NCBI RefSeq assembly: GCF_018860385.1
Contig: NZ_JAHKPH010000011.1
Location: 372,001-436,000, forward strand
Length of the DNA stretch: 64,000 nucleotides
Reading direction: 5' to 3'
Source: Reinekea forsetii
Lineage (GTDB): Bacteria; Pseudomonadota; Gammaproteobacteria; Pseudomonadales; Natronospirillaceae
The notes below the pieces were generated by a model that saw only the letters and a program-made list of their open reading frames with translations, was not told where the DNA came from and did not search any database. A program made the translations under genes and the position numbers. Positions within the stretch are counted from its first letter, which is position 1, and the number at the start of each line of letters is the position of its first letter. Shown here in pieces: positions 43,909 to 52,881 of the stretch.

Positions 43909-46293
43909 ATGGAAGTTGCGTATAGACTGAATCTTAATTTCAGGAACCTAAATCAACCTTTTGGCTTTTTCACAGTGAGCAATTCCCAAGCAGAATTTAT
44001 TTTAAGTCGCCATTGGTCGGAAAACGAACATGGTATAGAGCTGCGTTACTGGCTTGTGTCGGGTGATGGCGTGCGTTGCTGGCAACTCGAACAGCAAGAA
44101 TCTACCTGTTTTATTGCTCAACATCAGCTAAAAAAATGGCAAACAGTTTGGGCCAAATGGGGGCAAAAAGTTCGCGTGGGCCAGCAAAGCTTTAAAACCT
44201 TTAGTGGCTTGCTTGCCATTGCCGTATACAGCAAAAGCTTTTCGCAGCAGCGGCGTTGGGTGAGACAAGGGCGAGACATTGGGTTGTTAGTTTGGGAAGA
44301 CGATGTTAATCCGGCGGATCGTTTTTTAATGGAGCGGTTTTTATTTGGTGGGGTTCGTTTTCAAGATTCGAAGGCTAAACCTGCTCATGCTAGCCCAAGC
44401 CTTAAGGTGTTATCCATCGATATTGAAACTTCGTGGTACACACCTGGGCAGACACCTAATTTATACAGCATTGCTTTGGCCACCACAGATAACCAGCAGG
44501 CTGTATTCATCGTTGGCGAGCCTAAAAAGATTGGAAATCAAGACCTAAATGTTTCTTGGTGTCAGAGCGTTAGCGAGTGCTTACTCCGCTGCATTGAAAT
44601 GATTCAGTTGTGGGACCCAGATTGTATTGTCGGGTGGAATGTTGTTGATTTTGATCTGCGAATTTTGCAGCAACATTGCGATCAGCAAGGCATAGAGTTT
44701 CAGATTGGTCGAGATAAAAGTGCCCCCCGATGGCGAACTCGCTCAGATAACCCGAATCGGCATTACATCGATGTTGAAGGTCGGCAGATTGTTGATGGTC
44801 CCGGTGCTTTTCGATCAGCCGCTTGGGCGTTTGAGAGCTATTCATTAGAAACTGTGTCTCAATCGTTATTAAACCGAGGCAAGCAAATAGCCCATACCGA
44901 CGATAAAGTCGATGAGATCGAGCGTATGTATCGCGAAGATACGGAGGCCTTTGCTCGATACAATCTTGAAGACGCAGTCTTGGTTATTGAATTATTCCAT
45001 AAAGCAGGGCTGTGGCATTTTTTGATTGAACGAGCACACTTAACCGGCCTCTCAATGGATAGAGCCGGTGGGTCTTCAGCAGCATTTAACACCGTCTACA
45101 TGCCACGCTTGCATCGACAAGGTTACATTGCACCTAGTATCGGCGACCAAACTTTACAACTGGATAGCCCCGGTGGTTTTGTAATGGACAGTCAGCCGGG
45201 CTTGTACCAAAACGTACTGGTGCTAGATTTTAAAAGCTTGTACCCATCCATTATTCGTACGTTTTTGATAGACCCTTTGGGGTTACAAATAGGCTTAAGC
45301 TCACCAGAATCGGAGACCGTTGAAGGCTTTATTTCAGCAAAGTTCCATCGAGAAAACCATATTTTACCTGCACTCATCGATCAACTTTGGCAAGCGCGAG
45401 ACGTTGCAAAGCAAGATAATAACCAACCCATGTCACAAGCCATTAAAATTATCATGAACTCTTTTTATGGTGTCTTAGGCAGCCAGTTGTGTCGCTTTTT
45501 TGATCCCCGTTTAGCAAGCTCCATTACCATGAGGGGGCACCAAATTCTTCAAGAAAGTAGGCAGTTTATTGAGCAGCAAGGTTACAAAGTTATTTACGGC
45601 GATACCGATTCAATTTTTGTCCATGCAAACCAAACCGATAAGCCAGAGCAACTGGGGACATCGCTTGCGCAACAACTCAATCTTTGGTGGCAACAGCGCT
45701 TAGAAGAAGAGTTTAACTTGCCGTGCCATTTAGAAATGGAATTTGAAACGCACTACCGTGAATTCATTATGCCGACGATCAGAGGGACTGAAACGGGATC
45801 TAAAAAACGCTACGCGGGGATTCAGGTATCGAATGGTGAAGAAAAACTGGTGTTCAAAGGGTTGGAAGCTGTCCGCAGTGATTGGACAAAAATGGCAAAG
45901 AATTTTCAAATTGAGCTTTATCGGCGAGTCTTTGCGAAAGAAGACCATCGTCAATGGGTTATCGAAACGGTATCTGCGTTAAAAACTGGCCAGCTCGATG
46001 ATCAGTTGGTTTATAGGAGGCGCTTGCGCCGTTCCGTTGAGGAGTATCAAAAACAGCGCCCTCCTCATGTACAAGCTGCGGCCTTAAAACAACAATTGAA
46101 CCCAAAGTGGCGAGGCCGCACCATCGATTACGTAAAAACTGTGAATGGCTGGCAGCCTAAGCCGTATGTTACTGCCGCTTTAGATTATGATCATTACATT
46201 GAAAAACAAATAGAGCCTATTGCTGACGCTATTCTTCATTTTTTAGGGGAGTCTTTTAAGGCGTTAATCGATGAGCAGCTCTCGTTGTTTTGA
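43909..46293 (+). CDS. polB: DNA polymerase II (family B)
   Basis: 794 residues, the size of E. coli Pol II (783). The 3'-5' exonuclease site begins with D171 and E173 ('LSIDIETSWY'). The polymerase motifs follow: 'DFKSLYPSI' (motif A, 440-448), 'KIIMNSFYGVLGS' (motif B) and 'YGDTDSIF' (motif C, 563-570). Pol II is a damage-inducible polymerase used in replication restart and translesion synthesis. No clear LexA box is visible in the 42-base gap to the divergent cNMP gene. The 3' end overlaps a terminator. Confidence 0.95.
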   Translation: MEVAYRLNLNFRNLNQPFGFFTVSNSQAEFILSRHWSENEHGIELRYWLVSGDGVRCWQLEQQESTCFIAQHQLKKWQTVWAKWGQKVRVGQQSFKTFSGLLAIAVYSKSFSQQRRWVRQGRDIGLLVWEDDVNPADRFLMERFLFGGVRFQDSKAKPAHASPSLKVLSIDIETSWYTPGQTPNLYSIALATTDNQQAVFIVGEPKKIGNQDLNVSWCQSVSECLLRCIEMIQLWDPDCIVGWNVVDFDLRILQQHCDQQGIEFQIGRDKSAPRWRTRSDNPNRHYIDVEGRQIVDGPGAFRSAAWAFESYSLETVSQSLLNRGKQIAHTDDKVDEIERMYREDTEAFARYNLEDAVLVIELFHKAGLWHFLIERAHLTGLSMDRAGGSSAAFNTVYMPRLHRQGYIAPSIGDQTLQLDSPGGFVMDSQPGLYQNVLVLDFKSLYPSIIRTFLIDPLGLQIGLSSPESETVEGFISAKFHRENHILPALIDQLWQARDVAKQDNNQPMSQAIKIIMNSFYGVLGSQLCRFFDPRLASSITMRGHQILQESRQFIEQQGYKVIYGDTDSIFVHANQTDKPEQLGTSLAQQLNLWWQQRLEEEFNLPCHLEMEFETHYREFIMPTIRGTETGSKKRYAGIQVSNGEEKLVFKGLEAVRSDWTKMAKNFQIELYRRVFAKEDHRQWVIETVSALKTGQLDDQLVYRRRLRRSVEEYQKQRPPHVQAAALKQQLNPKWRGRTIDYVKTVNGWQPKPYVTAALDYDHYIEKQIEPIADAILHFLGESFKALIDEQLSLF

Positions 46294-46307
46294 GGCTGCT
46301 CTTTTTT
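46273..46307 (+). terminator. Rho-independent terminator overlapping the 3' end of polB
   Basis: GAGCAGC (46273-46279) pairs with GCTGCTC (46295-46301), 15-base loop, then a T run. Confidence 0.8.
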
Positions 46308-46313
46308 AGATAA

Positions 46314-46811
46314 TTATATTTTACCGACGGTAAAGCGTTCTTGCCCGGCGATAAATTCCATGTTGGCACCGTCGAAATCGACAATGGTGTAAATCAACTG
46401 AACAGGTTCAACTGAGCGAGATATTTTTCCGGCAGATGAGATTTCTTGTGTAAATTCAGTGATTACAGTTAGGGTCGTGTCTTCGAGTGTCCATACACCT
46501 TGATAGTTGTATACCGACTGGTCTGAACGAGTTTGCGTGAAAACGATATTACCTGCACTGCGCATACTCATTTTAACTTCACCGCCTTTATCGCCGGCGC
46601 CAAACCATTCTCCAGTTAATGCATCGGATTCAACTTCAACAGCGGCCTTTTTCTTACCTTGAATGGCAATTTCAGTGACTTCGGCCTCGGCAGGTGGGCG
46701 ATCGCCATAAACCGTATTGCCATTTTCATCCTGCCAGGTGTAAATTTTTCCGGCTGCAAAGGTCATAAACGGTAGGCAAGCCAATAATATCAGGCTGAAC
46801 AGTCGAATCAT
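46314..46811 (-). CDS. DUF4124-domain periplasmic protein
   Basis: 165 residues with a signal peptide (about 1-19, 'LACLPFMTFAA'). The DUF4124 core follows immediately: 'KIYTWQDENGNTVYGDRPP'. The C-terminal ~110 residues are beta-rich and not assignable. DUF4124 proteins are common in gammaproteobacteria and their role is unknown. The gene converges with polB and lies divergent from mrcB. Confidence 0.82.
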   Translation of the reverse strand: MIRLFSLILLACLPFMTFAAGKIYTWQDENGNTVYGDRPPAEAEVTEIAIQGKKKAAVEVESDALTGEWFGAGDKGGEVKMSMRSAGNIVFTQTRSDQSVYNYQGVWTLEDTTLTVITEFTQEISSAGKISRSVEPVQLIYTIVDFDGANMEFIAGQERFTVGKI

Positions 46812-47047
46812 GGAAAGGTCCCTTTGTATCTAATTGTTAGTCAGTGCTTCTAGTTTAACCTTCTATTATAGTGAAAGGGAAACCCTAAAGTGGGGCAAGT
46901 TCACGATTTTCAGCGATTTTTTGATCAAAATTAAACCTTGCAGCCCGCTAAGACCCTCTAACATTAAAGGGTATGGCTAAAATAAGGTGCCCGAATGATA
47001 AATGGTTCAAAGACAACGGCGCACACTGTCTTTATACTATGCAACCT

Positions 47048-49396
47048 ATGGCTAAAAAAACTCCCCAAAAACCGAAAAAAACCTCATCAAAACCAAAGAA
47101 AAAGTCGAATCAGCGGCGTCATCTATGGCATTCCATTGTAAGCATTAGTCTTAAAATAGGCCTAGTGGCGGCATGCTTGGTGTTTTTTTGGATGATCTAC
47201 TTAAATGCCGTTGTTAAAGAGCGCTTTGAAGGCCGTCGTTTTCAAATACCTGCACGCGTCTACAGTGAAGCTCAAGAAATCTATGCCGGTGCGCCTGTTC
47301 GGCAATCTGAATTTATCCAATTACTTAACCAGCTGGGCTACCGTAATTCGGCCTCTGTTTCGCAAGAAGGGCGATATGTAGAGCAAGGCAGTCAGGTACG
47401 GGTGTATACCAGAGGGTTCCGTTTTTGGGATGGTGAAGAAGCGGGCAAAAGACTCAATATTCAATTTGATGCAAATGGCATAGCACAAGTTACCGATTCA
47501 GCTGGGCAATCTGTTCTACTTAGCCGATTAGACCCATTATATATGGGCCAGGTGTACCCTGGGGTAGCAGAAGATCGCGTGTTGTATCGGTTAGAGGAAA
47601 TGCCAGAAACTTTAGTGCTGGGTTTGTTGTTAGTCGAAGATGATCGGTTCTTTGAGCATCACGGGGTGTCGATTCGAGGCATTGCTCGAGCCCTAATTGC
47701 TAACATAATTTCGGGGCGTGTATCTCAAGGGGGCAGCACGCTGACGCAACAGTTGGTTAAAAATCTATACTTAACCTCAGAGAAAAAAATCAGCCGAAAG
47801 ATAAATGAAGCGTTGATGTCACTTATTTTAGAGTTTCATTTCTCTAAGAATGAAATTTTAGAAACCTACATGAATGAAGTATACGTTGCGCAGCAAGGGT
47901 CACGATCTATTCATGGTTTTGGTTTGGCAGCGCAGTTCTTCTTTGCCACCACCTTGCAAGATCTCGATATTCATCAGCAAGCGTTGCTTATTGGTTTGAT
48001 TAAAGGTCCTTCTTATTATAATCCGCGCCGAAACCCAGAACGTGCCACCAAGCGACGAAATACCGTATTAGAAGTCTGGCTCGACAGCGGCTTAATTAAC
48101 GATGCCCAATATCAAGCGGCCTTAAAAGCACCATTGGATGTGGCGGATAAGCCCGGCCAAGCGAGCTTTCCTGCCTTTATGGATGGTCTGCGCCGTCAAT
48201 TGCAAAAAGACTATCGAAAAGACGACTTAATGGCCGAAGGGCTGTCTATTTTTACAACGTTGAGCCCGGTGGCTCAAACCACAATTGAGCAGCAAGTAGC
48301 TGTTGGTTTGGCCGATATAGAGCGAGACCATCGCTTAGAGCCGAAGTTTTTACAATCGGCCGCTGTGATGACTCGCCCATCGACCGGTGACGTATTGGCG
48401 GTAGTAGGCGATCGGGATGCACGAGCTTCGGGCTTTAATCGCGCACTCGATGCACAACGTTCAATTGGCTCGTTAATGAAGCCAGCCGTTTATTTAGCGG
48501 CCATTGAACAAGGCTATAATTTATCCGACTTAATCAGTGACGCTGATGTGACCGTAGGTGCAGGTGATGGCACCACTTGGCAACCGAAAAACTATGACAA
48601 AACCAGCCACGGAAACCCGATGTTGATTGATGCGATGGCGAATTCTTACAATCAAGCAACCGCACGTTTAGGCATGGAAGTAGGTCTAGCAAACGTATTT
48701 GATGTCATAAATCGGTTGGGTATTGGCAATCAGGTCGCCAAAGTACCCGCTGTGATGTTGGGAGCTCACGGCATGTCGCCTATGCAGGTGGCTCAAATGT
48801 ATCAAACCATCGCTGGGAATGGTTTTCACACGCCACTTAACTTTATTCGTGCCGTTTCGCACCCTGAACAAGGGTTGATACAGCGCTTTGATTTATCGGT
48901 GAAGAAGCAGTTCGAGCCTGAGCATATTCATATATTGCAGCGCGCAATGCATGAAGTAACCGTCACTGGTACCGCCAGAAGCCTTCAATGGCGTTTGCCT
49001 AAAGACTGGTGGATTGCAGGTAAAACAGGCACAACCGATGATAATCGCGATGCTTGGTTTGCCGGCCTAACAGGCGACAGACAGCTTGTAATTTGGGTGG
49101 GTAATGATGATAACAAACCCACGCCGCTCACGGGGTCTTCTGGCGCATTGCCTATTTGGGCAAAAGTGATGCAAGTATTGCGACCCATTCAAGAGCGCCG
49201 AACTTTACCGACAAATATTGTTGAAATAGACGTGAATAAAGCCGGCCGACAAGTACCCAGTTGGTGTGACGATGTGCGGACAATTCCCTTTATTGCTGGC
49301 AATGAACCGGCACGCGGCCTAACCTGTCACAGTAATGAAACCAAACCCGAAACGGAAGATTCTACATGGCTACAAAAACTATTTGGGCGACCTTAG
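47048..49396 (+). CDS. mrcB: Penicillin-binding protein 1B (bifunctional peptidoglycan synthase)
   Basis: About 782 residues from the ATG at 47048, chosen because it gives the short, very basic cytoplasmic head typical of PBP1B ('MAKKTPQKPKK'); an in-frame ATG at 46973 adds 25 residues and neither start has a good ribosome site. One membrane helix (about 35-57) is followed by a UB2H-like domain, the GT51 glycosyltransferase ('VEDDRFFEHHG', 'GGSTLTQQLVKNLYL', 'EILETYMNEVY') and the transpeptidase ('SIGSLMKP' S-x-x-K, 'SYN' and 'KTGTTDD'). It polymerises and cross-links peptidoglycan in the periplasm. The 3' end overlaps the lipoprotein gene by 31 bases. Confidence 0.94.
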   Translation: MAKKTPQKPKKTSSKPKKKSNQRRHLWHSIVSISLKIGLVAACLVFFWMIYLNAVVKERFEGRRFQIPARVYSEAQEIYAGAPVRQSEFIQLLNQLGYRNSASVSQEGRYVEQGSQVRVYTRGFRFWDGEEAGKRLNIQFDANGIAQVTDSAGQSVLLSRLDPLYMGQVYPGVAEDRVLYRLEEMPETLVLGLLLVEDDRFFEHHGVSIRGIARALIANIISGRVSQGGSTLTQQLVKNLYLTSEKKISRKINEALMSLILEFHFSKNEILETYMNEVYVAQQGSRSIHGFGLAAQFFFATTLQDLDIHQQALLIGLIKGPSYYNPRRNPERATKRRNTVLEVWLDSGLINDAQYQAALKAPLDVADKPGQASFPAFMDGLRRQLQKDYRKDDLMAEGLSIFTTLSPVAQTTIEQQVAVGLADIERDHRLEPKFLQSAAVMTRPSTGDVLAVVGDRDARASGFNRALDAQRSIGSLMKPAVYLAAIEQGYNLSDLISDADVTVGAGDGTTWQPKNYDKTSHGNPMLIDAMANSYNQATARLGMEVGLANVFDVINRLGIGNQVAKVPAVMLGAHGMSPMQVAQMYQTIAGNGFHTPLNFIRAVSHPEQGLIQRFDLSVKKQFEPEHIHILQRAMHEVTVTGTARSLQWRLPKDWWIAGKTGTTDDNRDAWFAGLTGDRQLVIWVGNDDNKPTPLTGSSGALPIWAKVMQVLRPIQERRTLPTNIVEIDVNKAGRQVPSWCDDVRTIPFIAGNEPARGLTCHSNETKPETEDSTWLQKLFGRP

Positions 49397-50007
49397 CCGC
49401 AACAACGTTGTGGCTTACTGGTTGTGCCACACTTTCTGGCATCGATCAAAATACACAGAGCCAGCGAGAGAGTAATCAACCGCAAATGTCTGAGCTTGAT
49501 ACCGAGGCGGCCAATAGTGCAACGGCTTCTTCTGAAGCATCAGCCGCGAGTGATGAAACCATTGCAAAAAAAGAGCCCGCTCAAACCAGTCAGCCTGCAC
49601 CATCATCGAAGCCTCAGCAAGATCCAGGTGTTGATGCGGTACAAGCACAAAGCGAACCTGCAGAACCGCCACCAAGCCCGGAACAGGTGGTTATTCGTTT
49701 GCAACAATTAGCGTTGCAATTGCAAAGTGAAGGCAAATGGCAAGAAGCCGAAACTGTGTTACAGCGTGCCTTACGTATAGATGTGCAGAAGGTGGATATT
49801 TATCACCAATTGGCCACCGTGCGTATGGGGCAGCAGCGCTTTACCGAAGCCGAACAAATTGCCATGAAAGGCCTAACCTATACCGATAAATCGCCAAAAT
49901 TTAAAGCATCGTTATGGGAAGTGATAGCACAGTGTCGCTCAGCGCAAGGAGATATTGATGGTGCTAATGAAGCGCGTGAAGAAATGCTAAAGTGGATGTC
50001 ACCTTAG
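49366..50007 (+). CDS. TPR-containing outer-membrane lipoprotein, probable PBP1B activator (LpoP-like)
   Basis: 213 residues. The lipobox 'LWLTGC' places the lipidated Cys at 20, without Asp at +2, so the outer membrane is expected. A long low-complexity Ser/Ala/Pro/Gln linker (about 25-105) could span the periplasm, and the C-terminal ~100 residues form TPR-like helices ('GKWQEAETVLQRALRI', 'QRFTEAEQIAMKGL'). In Pseudomonas the lipoprotein LpoP, also a TPR protein encoded next to the PBP1B gene, activates PBP1B. The 31-base overlap with mrcB supports the same partnership here. The ATG at 49366 has GGAAG upstream. Confidence 0.82.
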   Translation: MATKTIWATLAATTLWLTGCATLSGIDQNTQSQRESNQPQMSELDTEAANSATASSEASAASDETIAKKEPAQTSQPAPSSKPQQDPGVDAVQAQSEPAEPPPSPEQVVIRLQQLALQLQSEGKWQEAETVLQRALRIDVQKVDIYHQLATVRMGQQRFTEAEQIAMKGLTYTDKSPKFKASLWEVIAQCRSAQGDIDGANEAREEMLKWMSP

Positions 50008-50019
50008 CATTTCTCAGTT

Positions 50020-51222
50020 TTATTTCGCCTTAAGTGAATCAACAACTAACGTGCATGCGCCGAGCGTATGGTAATCACACTTAGCGCCCGCTTCACTTTT
50101 TTTATCGGTTACTTTTGAGTTGTCGGCATTTAATATACGAAACCAAGCACCATGCTTGTGATCAATGAAATGTTGCCAGCTGTACTGCCAAAGTTGATCG
50201 TAGTGTTTCCAGTATTTTTCATCACCAGTGGCTTGAGCTAGCAACGCGGCGGCCGCAAAACTTTCGGCTTGAACCCAAAAGTATTTGTCATCGTCACAAA
50301 TATTTCTGTCAGGATCAAAACCATAAAACAAGCCGCCGTGCTCGGTATCCCACGCAATTTCAAACGCTTTATCAAAAAGCTGCTGTGCGCGTTCAACCAT
50401 CCAGTTTTCAGGCTTATGTTTATGCAACATGAGCAGTAATTTAGTCCACTCAGTTTGGTGTCCGGGTTGAAACCCCCACGGGCGGTATAAGTTTTTTGGG
50501 TCATCCTTGTTGTAATCCCAATCGATGTTTAGATCGGATTTAAAATGCTCCCAAATTAAACCACCCGATTTATCAGCTTGTTCAACCGCAATGGTTCTTG
50601 CCAAAGCGTAGGCTCTATCTAAAAATTGGTCATCGTGGGTGGCTTCGTAGGCAAAAATTAAGGCTTCGCACATGTGCATATTGGCATTCTGGCCGCGATA
50701 GTCAGAGGTTTGCGACCAATCTGCAGAGACTTCATCAGCGTATAGGCCTTGCTCTGCCTGCCAAAAATGCTTTTCTAGCAAAGACCAAGTGTGATAAATA
50801 TCGGCTCGTGCACTTTCATCGCCTTGCTTTAAAACTGTTGCAAAAGCCAGCATGACAAACGCCAAACCGTAGCATTGGTTGGTTTCATCGTTTATTTGGT
50901 GATTTTCAAAAGTCCAGACATAGCCTTGTCGTGAATTTTGCCAGTGCTGAGATCTTAAAAACACCAAGCCATGTTGTGCCATCAATTTATGGTTTTCGTC
51001 ACCGAAAAGGCGATGGGCTTGCTCAAAATTAAAAATCATTCGGCACGAACTCACAAGATGCTTCGTGCCTCGATCAAAGACATCACCGTTATCTAAATAG
51101 TTGTGAAAAAAACCGCCGGATTCATCTTTAGCGTGCTGGTAAAAATCGATAATCGATTTGATGTGAGACTCTAAAAAGTCAACCGATCTAAAATTTGGTA
51201 GCGTTGATTGAATGTTGCTCAC
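50020..51222 (-). CDS. N-acylglucosamine 2-epimerase family protein, probable D-mannose isomerase
   Basis: 400 residues, an (alpha/alpha)6-barrel of the AGE superfamily. The conserved histidines and neighbours are 'YRGQNANMHMCEALIFAYEA', 'WGFQPGHQTEWTKLL' and 'CDYHTLGACTLV'. The R-G-x-N-A-N-M-H block is the pattern of YihS/D-mannose isomerases rather than of GlcNAc epimerases. It lies 3 bases after a fructokinase gene on the same strand. Together they would turn mannose into fructose and then fructose 6-phosphate. Cellobiose 2-epimerase is the main alternative. Confidence 0.85.
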   Translation of the reverse strand: MSNIQSTLPNFRSVDFLESHIKSIIDFYQHAKDESGGFFHNYLDNGDVFDRGTKHLVSSCRMIFNFEQAHRLFGDENHKLMAQHGLVFLRSQHWQNSRQGYVWTFENHQINDETNQCYGLAFVMLAFATVLKQGDESARADIYHTWSLLEKHFWQAEQGLYADEVSADWSQTSDYRGQNANMHMCEALIFAYEATHDDQFLDRAYALARTIAVEQADKSGGLIWEHFKSDLNIDWDYNKDDPKNLYRPWGFQPGHQTEWTKLLLMLHKHKPENWMVERAQQLFDKAFEIAWDTEHGGLFYGFDPDRNICDDDKYFWVQAESFAAAALLAQATGDEKYWKHYDQLWQYSWQHFIDHKHGAWFRILNADNSKVTDKKSEAGAKCDYHTLGACTLVVDSLKAK

Positions 51223-51225
51223 AAC

Positions 51226-52176
51226 TTAGCTCTCCAAATCGTCTAACGTTGGCAAGGCTGTAAACGCACCTTGCCGAGCTACTGTAAAGGCTCCACATTT
51301 GCTAGCGAAAACAGTCATAGCCTCTAATGTAGATTGGCTTGCAATGGCTTTGCGTATATCACTTTGTTCTGAGAGAGCAAATAAAAAGCCACCTGTGAAA
51401 GCATCGCCTGCTGCGGTTGTATCTTTTACTTCTGTATCGGGCGGTGAAATTTCAGAGTAGATGCCCTTGGCTAAAATCTTGATCGGGTTGCCGGCGTCTG
51501 TGAGTAAAACAACTTTAGCTCCCAGACCAATGACTGTTTTCACGAAGGCTGCTTCACCTTCGGGCTCTAGAAAATCGAGTTCTTCCTTTGACACCTTTAC
51601 AATGTCAACGTGTTCGAAACAGGCTCGAATTCTATCTTTGTCAATGGTGTTGTTCGGCCACAAGTTATGGCGAAGATTTACATCGAAACTGACTAAACAG
51701 CCTTGCTTACGGGCACGCTCTAACGCAAACAAAGTGGTCGAGGCTATGTTTTCATCGGTTAAAGTGTTTGAGCAAAAATGAAATATGTTTGCGTCTCTAA
51801 ACCAAATGTCTTTTATATCTTGAGGAGTTATTAACAAGTCGGCCGTTTTTTCACGGTAAAACTCAAATGAACGCTCACCGGTTTCATCAAGCATGACAAA
51901 GGCAAGGGCGGTTTTAGCCGAAGCATGCGTCATCAGATGCGCAGTATCGACTTCATAGGTTTCGAGGGCATTTTTAAGAAACTGACCAAAGCTATCATTG
52001 CCGACTTGACCGGCGAACCGAGCATCACCGCCGAGTTTAGCAATGGCCACAGCAACATTGGCAGGAGCACCCCCTGGAAATTGACGAAATTCAGGAATGG
52101 CGAGCGGCCCTTCGGCTTGCGAACCGGTATTCAAAAAATCTATCAAGGCTTCACCGAAACAAAGAACAGCCGCCAT
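51226..52176 (-). CDS. PfkB-family fructokinase
   Basis: 316 residues, ribokinase-like fold. PfkB signature 1 is 'GGAPANVAVAIAKLGGDARF', signature 2 and the catalytic Asp lie in 'DTTAAGDAFTGGFLFAL'. The sequence resembles ScrK-type fructokinases ('CFGEALIDFL' start, 'PEFRQFPGGAPANV'). It phosphorylates fructose with ATP in the cytoplasm. It is the first gene of a two-gene operon with the probable mannose isomerase, 3 bases apart. No transporter or regulator for the sugar is in the window. Confidence 0.9.
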   Translation of the reverse strand: MAAVLCFGEALIDFLNTGSQAEGPLAIPEFRQFPGGAPANVAVAIAKLGGDARFAGQVGNDSFGQFLKNALETYEVDTAHLMTHASAKTALAFVMLDETGERSFEFYREKTADLLITPQDIKDIWFRDANIFHFCSNTLTDENIASTTLFALERARKQGCLVSFDVNLRHNLWPNNTIDKDRIRACFEHVDIVKVSKEELDFLEPEGEAAFVKTVIGLGAKVVLLTDAGNPIKILAKGIYSEISPPDTEVKDTTAAGDAFTGGFLFALSEQSDIRKAIASQSTLEAMTVFASKCGAFTVARQGAFTALPTLDDLES

Positions 52177-52251
52177 AAGTACTCCTAACTATAAAAAAGT
52201 GGATGGATAATGGGGCTGATTGTAATCGAATTCTTGGCTTATTCTTAGCCC

Positions 52252-52881
52252 CTAATCGGTAACAAAGGGTAATACGTTATTAAGAATGAGCGGTTGCGCT
52301 TGAGCCGTAGGGTGTAAACCATCGGCTTGCATATATTCATCGTAGCCAGCCACGCCTTCCAGTAAAAAGGGTAGGTAGCCCGTTTCATACTCATTAGCGA
52401 GCAATGCATATTGATTAAAGAAGGGCTCGGTATAGCGTTTGCCGAAATTTGGCGGTAAGCGAATGCCCAACAAGACGACCTCGGCACCTTGATTTTGCGC
52501 TAGAGTGATCATTTTTCTTAAGTTTTCAGTGGTCTGATTGATAGGGTAGCCGCGTAAACCATCATTAGCGCCCAGTTCAATCATGACGATGTCTGGTTGG
52601 GTTTCGGATAAAAGAGCAGGCAATCGGTCTAACCCACCTTTAGAGGTTTCACCGCTGATGCTGCTGTTCACTACGGTAACGCCTTCGCCAAGTTGCTTGG
52701 CCATTAGGGTTACCCATGTTTGCTCAGGAAGCATACCGTAACCAGCCGATAAGCTATCACCGTGAACTAAAATGGTCTTAGCGTGACTAATGGGACTGAA
52801 TAAAAGCAGTAAAATTGAACAAACTAGGGCAACAATTCCCTTATTCTTATGTGCAAATATATTTTGGATGGCTATTCTCAT
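52252..52881 (-). CDS. tesA: Multifunctional acyl-CoA thioesterase I / lysophospholipase TesA
   Basis: 209 residues with a signal peptide or anchor (about 16-34) and an SGNH-hydrolase domain: block I 'GDSLSAGYGM' (S43), block III 'IELGANDGLRG' with the Asn, and block V 'DGLHPTAQAQ' with Asp and His. It is a periplasmic esterase/lysophospholipase. As in E. coli it is divergent from the ybbA-ybbP pair. Its ATG (52881-52879) shares two bases with the ybbA ATG on the other strand, so the 5' regions of both genes lie within each other's coding strand. Confidence 0.93.
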   Translation of the reverse strand: MRIAIQNIFAHKNKGIVALVCSILLLLFSPISHAKTILVHGDSLSAGYGMLPEQTWVTLMAKQLGEGVTVVNSSISGETSKGGLDRLPALLSETQPDIVMIELGANDGLRGYPINQTTENLRKMITLAQNQGAEVVLLGIRLPPNFGKRYTEPFFNQYALLANEYETGYLPFLLEGVAGYDEYMQADGLHPTAQAQPLILNNVLPFVTD

